Assembly: GCF_024380015.1 (NCBI RefSeq)
Contig: NZ_CP101509.1
Coordinates: 1-64,000 of the forward strand
Reading direction: 5' to 3'
Length of the DNA: 64,000 nt
From: Photobacterium atrarenae
GTDB taxonomy: Bacteria; Pseudomonadota; Gammaproteobacteria; Enterobacterales; Vibrionaceae
The position numbers were made by a program, and so were the translations under genes. Below the pieces are notes generated by a model that worked only from the letters and a program-made list of their open reading frames with translations, made no database searches and was not told where the DNA came from. Below, in pieces: positions 50,863-59,179 of this stretch (the first letter of the stretch is position 1; the number at the start of each line of letters is the position of its first letter).

Positions 50863-53652
50863 CTAACCATACCCAACCATCAGCGCTGCCGGTGGCTGGC
50901 GTTCGTCATCCTCATAGACCCGTTCATCATAGTTCTCGGCTTCGATGCGGATATCGTTGGTTCCATCTGGTACAACGTTCATCACCAGGGCTGGGAGCCT
51001 GTAATTGTCCTTATCTCCAAACATAAAGAATGGTGGCTCCATGTAACCATCGAAGGCCGGTGTAAAGTCCAGTGCCTCCGTGATTCTCACTTCCCCCGGC
51101 GCAGGTCCGCGCTGAGCCGCGACAGGGCCAAAGCGTGTGCCATCCGGACGACGCAACGCGATCACATGCTCTTTGCCTTCCTGCCAGGTCAAATCGGCAT
51201 TGGTAAAAATGGCCGTGTACTTGGAGCGATGGACAATGTGCGTGACCCGGCCATTTTGCCCGTAGCCTGGCACACTCCAACCCACATCAGCGCGGCTGAG
51301 GAACGCACTGTTGAGCCCATCCAGCTCGGTGCCCCAGGAGTAGTTCTTGCGCCGGTACCTCATTTTACGGGCTTCACGCATGCCCCACTGCCAGGCTTTC
51401 GCCCGATCGGTAATCCCGAATGGCTTCAGCTTCTTCGGTTTTATACCTGGCGATTCCGGCAGTTTGCACAGGATGGTCTCAGGCTTCCAGGTTCGCTTAT
51501 CAAAATACTCCACCTCCACCGAGTCATGATCGCTGGCCAGCTTATGCTTGACCTTGATGCTCAACGGAGAAGTCATGTTATCCGGCATATACATGTATGC
51601 CTTGCCGCTCCTCGGCTCATCGCGGACCGGGATCAACTGGCCAAAGTCCAGCGTGGGGTAGGCATAGCCGCACGATAAAACCCGGCGCTGCGCCTCAAAG
51701 TGGGTACTGTCGTTATCAAATACAGCATTAAACTCATCCCCGCGCTCATTCCAGATTTGGTGCAGCCGCAGTAGGGCGAACTGAGAGATCATTTGATCGG
51801 TGAAGCCGCATGCTTTGGCAATATAGCGGCTGGCAGGCGCGATATCATTGGTCGGATACCTGCCACTCGTCCAACCTCCATTACCATCAGGCACCTGCAG
51901 CATCCGGGTCGGAACACCCGCAAACTTGTTTTCAGCACTTTTTGACAGCGCATTGGTGCCTTTCACCCGTAGTCCAATCGTCGTGATACCGGGGTAAGAT
52001 GTATTGGAGTCCAATTCACACTTCACCCGAACAAGTTCAATCTTATCAAGAACACGAGATTCATTATCCTTTCCCGTGACCCGGTAACACCGAAACTCCG
52101 GCTCACACTCTTTACTCAAGGTAATTGGTACAGTCAGCCCCAGTTGGTCCCGTGTCGCTCCCGTTCGGGAGATGGGTACCGATTTCCAGTTCGTTGTCCC
52201 AATTTCCCGCCATTGCAGCATGACCTTCAGGGTTCGGCTTTCAATGTCCCCGTTATCCTTAATGTAACCAATACCAGTCGGCCAGCGAATATCAACCATC
52301 ACTTTTCTGGTCTTCTGCAAGGAAGGGGTCACCCGAATGGGGCCGAAGATTTTACCGGGATAGGTATTAATCGCCGTTAACCGCACCCCGCTCAGGTTGC
52401 CACCGGCTTCAAAGCTGCTCCACCAGGACATTGTTGTTGATTTGTTGGGGTAGAGCTTCTGAACCATCCCAGTTTTATCGGTCCGGCTCGTAATGCGGTA
52501 AACACCATCATCCCGGCCCAGAAACTTTATCGGCGCCTGGGTTCCATAAAAGTTAACTGTATCGGCAGGCAACTGATTTCCATTTTGATCAACCACACGT
52601 ACCGCGTAATATTCATCGCCATTGTGAACCCCAAAAAACTTCGCATCGATCATCCCGGTTAACCATTTTCCAACACCACCACTGGTATCCACTTCGGTCG
52701 GATACAGTACATACTGCCCTTTTTGACAGTCATGCAACGCCGGATCTTTTGACCAGTAATTCAGGATGTCCGCATCACCTTCTTTTCGCCAGCCGCCAGC
52801 CTCACTACCATACACATAATGTGCCCCCGGCGTATCTTTCAGTTCAATACGCTGGCCAACCTCCCATTCCGGTGGCCAGTATGGGATCAGAAAACCTTCC
52901 AGATTCTGATAGATGGTAATTGTGGTCTGATTGAATGCCGTTTTAGGTGGGACAACCGAATTAACCGGCCCTTCCAACTCAATGCCTCCTGTGCCCGCCG
53001 TGGCCCCAACTTCCGGGCTGGTATAGACATTTTTGTAAGCCGGGTGAGCGGTGACATTTTCACCGGGATTAAATTTACGAACATCAATATCGCCCGCGTA
53101 GTTTGTAATGGGTGAGTTCCCAATAGTGATTTTGCTGTCTGGTAAATCGTACCAACCCACCCCAATGGCGCAAAACATCAGCAGGTATTCTTCATCATTC
53201 GAGTAATAGCGATGCTGGGCATTGAGCAGATCGAAATAAACTTTATGGGTACCGAATATTTCCGGGATTATCCCCATCAAGCGCGGCCGGTTCCCCTGAA
53301 TATTTGCATCATAAATCGAGCTACCTTCCGGGGTGCTACTGTTGTAGTTATCAGGCAAAGCCTGGCTCATGAAATAAGCCCCAGCTGCAGCGGCTGCCGC
53401 GATGGCCAGATAAATCATCCACCCACCTGTAAAAATATCCTTCGGCTCTAACGTTAAGACAATGCAATCACCAGGCTGAAGGATCACCTCAGGCCAGGTT
53501 ACCGGCTCAAGGTGATTCTCATTCAGATAAGCCGATACCGGGTGCTGCACTTCTTGCTGATAGCTGGGAACATTTATTTTAAACCAGTCATGCAAGCTGA
53601 TCCCCGGCTCACAATAGGCAACTTCAACCGGCTCCAAGGAAAATTTACTCAT
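50863..53652 (-). CDS. TipJ/gpJ-like phage tail tip (host specificity) protein
   Basis: The 929-residue protein resembles the central tail-tip protein of siphoviruses. It has an N-terminal strand-rich domain, a hydrophobic Ala-rich segment at about residues 85-105 (WMIYLAIAAAAAAGAYFM) and a NRPRLMGIIPEIFGTHKVY stretch. Long beta-rich domains follow, including RYIAKACGFTDQMISQFALL and AWQWGMREARKMRYRRKNYSWG. The start at 53652 is preferred because it overlaps the previous stop by eight bases, though the ribosome-binding site is weak; the frame also has an ATG at 53673. It is the last structural gene. Its C-terminus is shorter than lambda gpJ. Confidence 0.85.
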   Translation of the reverse strand: MSKFSLEPVEVAYCEPGISLHDWFKINVPSYQQEVQHPVSAYLNENHLEPVTWPEVILQPGDCIVLTLEPKDIFTGGWMIYLAIAAAAAAGAYFMSQALPDNYNSSTPEGSSIYDANIQGNRPRLMGIIPEIFGTHKVYFDLLNAQHRYYSNDEEYLLMFCAIGVGWYDLPDSKITIGNSPITNYAGDIDVRKFNPGENVTAHPAYKNVYTSPEVGATAGTGGIELEGPVNSVVPPKTAFNQTTITIYQNLEGFLIPYWPPEWEVGQRIELKDTPGAHYVYGSEAGGWRKEGDADILNYWSKDPALHDCQKGQYVLYPTEVDTSGGVGKWLTGMIDAKFFGVHNGDEYYAVRVVDQNGNQLPADTVNFYGTQAPIKFLGRDDGVYRITSRTDKTGMVQKLYPNKSTTMSWWSSFEAGGNLSGVRLTAINTYPGKIFGPIRVTPSLQKTRKVMVDIRWPTGIGYIKDNGDIESRTLKVMLQWREIGTTNWKSVPISRTGATRDQLGLTVPITLSKECEPEFRCYRVTGKDNESRVLDKIELVRVKCELDSNTSYPGITTIGLRVKGTNALSKSAENKFAGVPTRMLQVPDGNGGWTSGRYPTNDIAPASRYIAKACGFTDQMISQFALLRLHQIWNERGDEFNAVFDNDSTHFEAQRRVLSCGYAYPTLDFGQLIPVRDEPRSGKAYMYMPDNMTSPLSIKVKHKLASDHDSVEVEYFDKRTWKPETILCKLPESPGIKPKKLKPFGITDRAKAWQWGMREARKMRYRRKNYSWGTELDGLNSAFLSRADVGWSVPGYGQNGRVTHIVHRSKYTAIFTNADLTWQEGKEHVIALRRPDGTRFGPVAAQRGPAPGEVRITEALDFTPAFDGYMEPPFFMFGDKDNYRLPALVMNVVPDGTNDIRIEAENYDERVYEDDERQPPAALMVGYG

Positions 53653-54118
53653 GTAATATTCGATTCGCGGCATAACGGTATTCAACTCTGAGAAATTGAC
53701 GTTCAAAAATATGAATTGGGGATAAGTGCGGACCGAACGACGCACTGGTATGTAAGATCTCCAGTTGTGAACCGTTCGGGACAACCGTACCAATATGCCA
53801 AAGCAATTGACCCACGAACCCACAGGCAATGGCTAGCGGCCTTGGTGGCACAACATCAAATGAGCGTGAAACGTCCTGGTATAACGTGGTCATCTGGCGT
53901 TTATCCTGCGCCCCTACAGCACCAAAGGAGGGAACAAACTGCGCCGGAACCCCTGTTTTTAACTGGATATCCCGCCCCATCCCCCAACAGTCAAAAAAGG
54001 CGGGACCTCGCCCGCCGTCTTTAAAGGATGATTCTAAATAGCTATCAATGAGCGCCTGCCAGCGCGGGTCCGTTAAATCAGCGTTTAATAGTAGTTTAAA
54101 CGGCGCTTCTACAGCCAT
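53645..54118 (-). CDS. DUF6950-like tail assembly protein
   Basis: The 157-residue protein has a conserved early DCWGMGRDIQL segment with Cys and a later LLWHIGTVVPNG with His. This spacing recalls the Cys and His of NlpC/P60-like tail peptidases (lambda gpK region), and it resembles the DUF6950 proteins found in this place of siphovirus tail operons. A catalytic role is not certain. AAGGGG lies ahead of the ATG. It overlaps the genes on both sides. Confidence 0.7.
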   Translation of the reverse strand: MAVEAPFKLLLNADLTDPRWQALIDSYLESSFKDGGRGPAFFDCWGMGRDIQLKTGVPAQFVPSFGAVGAQDKRQMTTLYQDVSRSFDVVPPRPLAIACGFVGQLLWHIGTVVPNGSQLEILHTSASFGPHLSPIHIFERQFLRVEYRYAANRILHE

Positions 54119-54597
54119 ACCAAGCCCCTTGCTATCTCTGAGGTATACCGACGGATAGGAAAAGCCGTATTCACCAGGTCTTCAAACGTGGCACTGACTT
54201 TCACTTGGTTCTCATCAAGTTCTGTGGCAAAAGCCGTCATCACAATGGGAGGCTCTGCGGGAGCAGATAGGTCATGTTCATTATATTTACGCAATGTCAC
54301 TTTCACTTCTTCATCAGCCGCCAGCGCATTATCGATCATGATCGAGACTTCCCCGGAGACATTATCAATATTGAAGTTTAAGTCCTGCCGCCCTTTCACC
54401 GTTCGGCTCGGCAAAGATAGGCCAAACGCAGCCTTTTGAAAGATGGCTTCTTCTCCGGTCTCCAATTTGGCCGTGATATCGTGATATCCCAATACCAGGC
54501 GGTATGCGCCGTCTGGGATAGATGGGGCAGCGAATTCCAGACAGTAATGGATCACCATGTTCGTGACACTGGCATAAACGATTTCGAGAGATTTCAC
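54109..54597 (-). CDS. DUF1833-like tail protein
   Basis: The 162-residue product is strand-rich (YRLVLGYHDITAKLETGEEA, DNVSGEVSIMIDNAL) and resembles the DUF1833 proteins that sit between M-like and K-like genes of siphovirus tails. It starts with a GTG that shares one base with the TAG of the upstream giant gene (TAGTG), and AAGGAAATCTA lies ahead. It probably belongs to the tail tip complex. Confidence 0.7.
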   Translation of the reverse strand: MKSLEIVYASVTNMVIHYCLEFAAPSIPDGAYRLVLGYHDITAKLETGEEAIFQKAAFGLSLPSRTVKGRQDLNFNIDNVSGEVSIMIDNALAADEEVKVTLRKYNEHDLSAPAEPPIVMTAFATELDENQVKVSATFEDLVNTAFPIRRYTSEIARGLVWL

Positions 54598-57500
54598 TAG
54601 ATTTCCTTTCTCAGATACTCAGTGAGCGCTTGGCCAAATAATGAGTAACCAATTAAAGAAGGGTGGCAATCATCTCCCGACCAATATTGACTGGATTTTT
54701 TCACAATAATTTGCGAACCGGCAGACGGCACATCCCTGGTAAAAATCACCTTAAACTGGTCAAACACCCAGGTGTAATTACTCATCGTGAGTTCAGCGTT
54801 TATATCGCTCCAGGCGCGGCGTGCACCACCAATGACATAGCAGCCATCTAAATAGCGCTCAATTCCATTGACAACGACAGACCAACCTCGCAACGCCCAG
54901 TGATTTCTCAGCTCTCGTCCATCGGCCAGATACAACGGAAACTCTGCAGAGCCATCACTAATCTCCCCGGCATCGGCTGTGATATAAACTTGATGATCCG
55001 CCGCGGTACTTTCCGACCAGTCCCGAGTCACCTGGTAGTAATCGACAAAATCCACACCCAACTGCTTGGCGATATGCTTCCCGTAGTCGGCATAACCTTC
55101 CAGGCGGCGAGTACGCATATTGGGCACGCCGCTGGTTCCGATGCTGATTTGTGCATTTGGGTTGGCCTCTTTGAGATAATGAATGACCGACTCAACATTG
55201 GCGCCCCATTGTTTGAGCGATCGAACCTGAATGGTTTCAATGTCAGCAAGTGAGTCCATCTGCCAGCCGAAATCATCAAGCCTCAGCTCAGGCCCCCACT
55301 CAATCCGGCGTGACGCTGCATCCCAGCTTTTCACCAGACGAACGGACATCGAGCGGTTATCCCCTTTCCACCGTCCAAACGTCACGACATCACCAGGCTG
55401 AATATCACCAATATGTGTCGTGTCACTGTTGAGGATCACATGGAACGGGCCGATGTCCTCGTAGTCAATCCGTGAATCGGAAACCAGATAGCTGCCGTCT
55501 GGATTTTGTTGAATGCTCTGGAGCCACAACAGGGAGTCCACCTCAAAAAGCTGTGCCTGAGTCATCGTGACATCGGTCCAGCACAAATACTCATTTGTCC
55601 CCCAGTCGTCATTGGTGCATGACTCCATCGAGATATGTGTCGGCTGCCACTGACTCACCTTGTAGTGACTTTTCAGGCTCGCATAAGACGAAAGGAAGTT
55701 ACTCGCCTTGAAGCCACCAATCCCTGCATTCATGATATGGTGCATTTTGTTAGTCACGAAATTCAGGTAAAGCCGTGGGGACGATGGGTTGGCTACCCGA
55801 GGATCAGAGCCGACGATGACTAACTTGGCATTTAATGCCCCGACCGTTGGGAACTTCGCAGTAATGATGGCGCGGTCATCCGTATAACGAAAATCCAGAC
55901 CAGAGGACAGGCCCACAGGGTTCGCCGGGTCATAGGCAATATTGCCATCGCCATACGTTGATTCAATGCCACTTCCCAGCCCTTTACCGAGGTTGCCGAC
56001 AGTCGAGCGCATCGGCTTGATGGTCTCGCCGTGATCAAACCCGCATTCGATCACCGTGCCTTCCGCTTGATTGACCTTAAAGGTCAGCCAGTGCGTAATC
56101 TCGTGCTCTGCACCGGACTCTTTGGTTTTTCGTATAATCATGTACTCCCAACCGTCCGGCCAGCTCCCGCTGTAACCACCACTATTCATTCCTCCGATCA
56201 ACACTTTGCCATTCCGTCTCACGGTATGGTTGAACGTAAACGGCACACCCAAACCCCAGGAGCGGGTGGAACCATCCGCCTGCCAGAACTTCACTTCTCC
56301 TTCAGAAAAGGGCTCATCATTGAAGGTGGAAAATCGCTGAGACAACTCATCATTGACCCAAAGCTCGACAATGGCCGCGTGCTCATTCCCGCGCTCTTTA
56401 CAGATTGCCAGACTAATCTCGTCGCCCTGCAACATAAACTCGGCGGTCGCATCATTCCCCTCAAGGTAAGCGACTGCCCCCTTATACTGCATGGGCTCAG
56501 GCAGCCGGGTGGTATATCCGAGTTGCTCCCCTAAGATCGTTGTCGCCACTTCATGACGCAGATAATCTTCAACCGCCCCGACATAGGAGCTCTGGCCAAC
56601 GTATCCGGAGCCCCAAGTGATCGAGCTCCCCATGCAAGCCAAACGAACAGGATTTCTCACCGTGAACGGTTTCGTTTCGGACTTCACATCTGGCAGCATG
56701 TCCGGAATCGCGCGAACCTCGACGTAGTCGGGATTGAGCAGGAACCTGGGACTGTTGGTATTCTCAACGACCCCATCTGACATCTGGGTCATGTCTAACC
56801 AAATCTTACCGTGAACCGTACTCCCCACCGGCTTCAGCTCGAAAATGGTTTCACCGTTCTCGTTTGGCGCATCCACACGCCCAGAGGCAACAATCCGGCG
56901 CTCATTATTAAAAACATCAACTTTGGTGCCGAAGGTCGTGGAGTTCTTAGTAATAATCCCTATCCCGTAAACCACCCCTGCCTGAGTGCCCGCAAGATAG
57001 AAACCTTTGACATAATTAGCAGTCAAGGCGGCAAAGGAGTCCCAGAGCAAGTGAGATTTTGCTGACGGATCTAGCCACTGGGCTAAGTGAAATGTTTCTT
57101 CATGGCCTTTGACTCGTCGATCGGCTGTCGACTCACCAATATTATTATGGCGCAAGTGAATTGGAGCCTGTCCGGGCACACCATTAATCAAAACCCCAGA
57201 GGCTGAGATTCTGGACCAATCCACGATCATATTGATAACGGCAGGGCGTCCATTCCAGGTGCCGTTGATCGTGAGCTCAGTTTCGCCATTGATTTCTGCT
57301 TTTCCTGACCAGGTGCCGATCGTCTTTTCGTTATCGCAAACCCAGATGCTATCTCCAAAATCAGAAGGGCTCTTGGTAAAGACCTGAATACGAAGCTTAT
57401 CCACGGTCAAGCCTGGCTCTGCAACAACAATGTTGGCAGACACAATACTCTTCGCTACTTCCGTATATGCTGAGGTTTGCAAACTGGAAGTAATCGTGTT

Positions 57501-58718
57501 GACCATCGGAAAGTCGTTCGACAGCCAAAGCATACGGGGAAGATCTGCAAGACCTTCATTCGCCGAAAAATAAAGGTGATGTTCATTGGTATTCCACAGC
57601 ACACTCGGCAAGCCCTGCGCTCGAATTGCATCTGTGTCTACCAGAACACGGATAACGCCGTCATGACCATGGCACTCGTATTGATAGTATTTCCCTGCTT
57701 GAACTGGCTCGCTGTCCGGCAATGTTTCATAAAGCCCATCACTGTCATTTTTGATGGTCATTCTGTTGCCATGCGTGTCATCATCGACAGTAAAAACAAC
57801 CAATCGATAACGGTGTTTCACCTGGAGCAAAGAAAACGCGTGGCAAATGAAATGCTTCATCCACTTCCGGTCATAGCTCTCCGTTGGTTTGTAGAGGTCG
57901 AGATTCGGCTCCAGGCAACCGCGCATCAAATCTAACTTATTGACGGCCCCCAGAGTCTCTACGCTGTAATGCAACCAGGCATTGGAAAACCCTAGCGCCG
58001 GAGAGCCGCCGTTCCAAAGCAAACCCGTTGGCAACTCTCGGTAGTCAATCAGGACATCAATAAACTGGTTGAAACTGGTAAATGTGTTCAAACGAACCCA
58101 AACAGGGCCGTTTTCCCACCCTTGCGGTCGTACTTCAGGATCTAATCTGTAGTTCGTGCCCGACTCATCCCGGATATAAAATCGGTCGTTATAAACGCTA
58201 TCGTTGCTGGCCAGGATCCATAAATAATGAGCCTGGGTTGGGTTGACCAGATTGTTTGCTTTTACATCTTTAATTGCCCTGACAATCACCGAACGATTTT
58301 GCTCATTTTCCACGATAGTAGGCCCAAGATCTTGGTACCACATGTTTGACTGAGAGTCAGACAGTCGCCGGATCTGTTGGTACAAATCATAATCCGAGCG
58401 CACCCAGCTGGCACCATTCCAGCCATAAAGACCGTTATTGTCACCATCATTCCAGACTTCAGCTAAGTATTTGTCTGCAGGCGGATGACCTGAAGCGATT
58501 AAGTCAGAATAACTTTGAAATGCCTGACGTCCCTGAATTAACGAATTAATAGCTGAAAATGAATCCTTAATATGTTTTGTGATACTAGGCTTCTCTACAC
58601 CATCAATGATGACAGAGTCATTTTCCCCACCTTTAAGTATTAAATTCAAAAAGCCCAACAATTGGCGGTGAAGCTCAGCGATTTCCCACGGATTTCCACT
58701 GTAATCTGTCATTTCCAA
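54597..58718 (-). CDS. Giant phage tail protein with split SGNH hydrolase domain
   Basis: The 1373-residue protein has a tail-fibre-like N-terminus (about residues 38-115, with ASGHPPADKYLAEVWNDGD and NGLYGWNGASWVRSDYDLY). About 550 residues of beta-rich sequence follow. SGNH block I is GSSITWG with Ser699. An insert of about 290 residues comes next. Block II is NAGIGG (about 997-1002) and block III is SCTNDD with Asn1036. The last block is DDCHP with Asp1349 and His1352. All four SGNH landmarks are therefore present. Such esterases remove acyl groups from polysaccharides, so a receptor-modifying tailspike is likely. The gene sits inside the tail-tip operon between the M-like and DUF1833 genes rather than after the tip gene. 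Confidence 0.78.
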   Translation of the reverse strand: MEMTDYSGNPWEIAELHRQLLGFLNLILKGGENDSVIIDGVEKPSITKHIKDSFSAINSLIQGRQAFQSYSDLIASGHPPADKYLAEVWNDGDNNGLYGWNGASWVRSDYDLYQQIRRLSDSQSNMWYQDLGPTIVENEQNRSVIVRAIKDVKANNLVNPTQAHYLWILASNDSVYNDRFYIRDESGTNYRLDPEVRPQGWENGPVWVRLNTFTSFNQFIDVLIDYRELPTGLLWNGGSPALGFSNAWLHYSVETLGAVNKLDLMRGCLEPNLDLYKPTESYDRKWMKHFICHAFSLLQVKHRYRLVVFTVDDDTHGNRMTIKNDSDGLYETLPDSEPVQAGKYYQYECHGHDGVIRVLVDTDAIRAQGLPSVLWNTNEHHLYFSANEGLADLPRMLWLSNDFPMVNTITSSLQTSAYTEVAKSIVSANIVVAEPGLTVDKLRIQVFTKSPSDFGDSIWVCDNEKTIGTWSGKAEINGETELTINGTWNGRPAVINMIVDWSRISASGVLINGVPGQAPIHLRHNNIGESTADRRVKGHEETFHLAQWLDPSAKSHLLWDSFAALTANYVKGFYLAGTQAGVVYGIGIITKNSTTFGTKVDVFNNERRIVASGRVDAPNENGETIFELKPVGSTVHGKIWLDMTQMSDGVVENTNSPRFLLNPDYVEVRAIPDMLPDVKSETKPFTVRNPVRLACMGSSITWGSGYVGQSSYVGAVEDYLRHEVATTILGEQLGYTTRLPEPMQYKGAVAYLEGNDATAEFMLQGDEISLAICKERGNEHAAIVELWVNDELSQRFSTFNDEPFSEGEVKFWQADGSTRSWGLGVPFTFNHTVRRNGKVLIGGMNSGGYSGSWPDGWEYMIIRKTKESGAEHEITHWLTFKVNQAEGTVIECGFDHGETIKPMRSTVGNLGKGLGSGIESTYGDGNIAYDPANPVGLSSGLDFRYTDDRAIITAKFPTVGALNAKLVIVGSDPRVANPSSPRLYLNFVTNKMHHIMNAGIGGFKASNFLSSYASLKSHYKVSQWQPTHISMESCTNDDWGTNEYLCWTDVTMTQAQLFEVDSLLWLQSIQQNPDGSYLVSDSRIDYEDIGPFHVILNSDTTHIGDIQPGDVVTFGRWKGDNRSMSVRLVKSWDAASRRIEWGPELRLDDFGWQMDSLADIETIQVRSLKQWGANVESVIHYLKEANPNAQISIGTSGVPNMRTRRLEGYADYGKHIAKQLGVDFVDYYQVTRDWSESTAADHQVYITADAGEISDGSAEFPLYLADGRELRNHWALRGWSVVVNGIERYLDGCYVIGGARRAWSDINAELTMSNYTWVFDQFKVIFTRDVPSAGSQIIVKKSSQYWSGDDCHPSLIGYSLFGQALTEYLRKEI

Positions 58719-59179
58719 CTCTCCGTGTAATAAGTGCTCATATCGATGGCTTGAACGAATTCCTCGTAGGTGTGCGGGTACATCACCGCATCCAGGGTTT
58801 CAATGGCTGTCATGGTTGCAAAATCTTCTATCTCTACTTCAGCGCTGTATTCCCAGTACAGTCGGGATATCGGCTTACGACGGCTGAGTGGGTTCGTAAT
58901 GAATCTCACTGTATGCTCTCTGAACCCTAACGGGGTATGAACCTTATCCCGAAAGCTCCGGGCCCCGTCGTCCAGGGCGTGGCGAATGAAGCCTTCGAAT
59001 ATCGCTGCCTGGCTCTTGTGGATCCGGTATACGGCCTGTTTCACCGTGGGCGGGTTCAGGCTGACGCGGCGCAGGCGGGTGTAGCCGGACGCCATCTTGG
59101 TTTTCAGGACATTGTCGGCCTGAGCGTAACTGAGGTCGCGCAATGTCGGGCGAGGAAGCCTCTCTGGATAAACGATCAT
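58709..59179 (-). CDS. Minor tail protein (gpM-like position)
   Basis: The 156-residue product is soluble and of mixed helix and strand (QAVYRIHKSQAAIFEGFIRH, LYWEYSAEVEIEDF). It occupies the place directly after the tape measure gene that gpM-like distal tail proteins take. Start and stop overlap both neighbours by a few bases. The role is inferred mainly from position. Confidence 0.65.
   Translation of the reverse strand: MIVYPERLPRPTLRDLSYAQADNVLKTKMASGYTRLRRVSLNPPTVKQAVYRIHKSQAAIFEGFIRHALDDGARSFRDKVHTPLGFREHTVRFITNPLSRRKPISRLYWEYSAEVEIEDFATMTAIETLDAVMYPHTYEEFVQAIDMSTYYTESWK

Noticed and set aside
50812..51678. Open plus-strand frame of 288 codons opposite the TipJ-like gene
   Set aside because: The minus-strand gene is supported by phage tail context and motifs; the plus-strand translation shows no recognisable domain.
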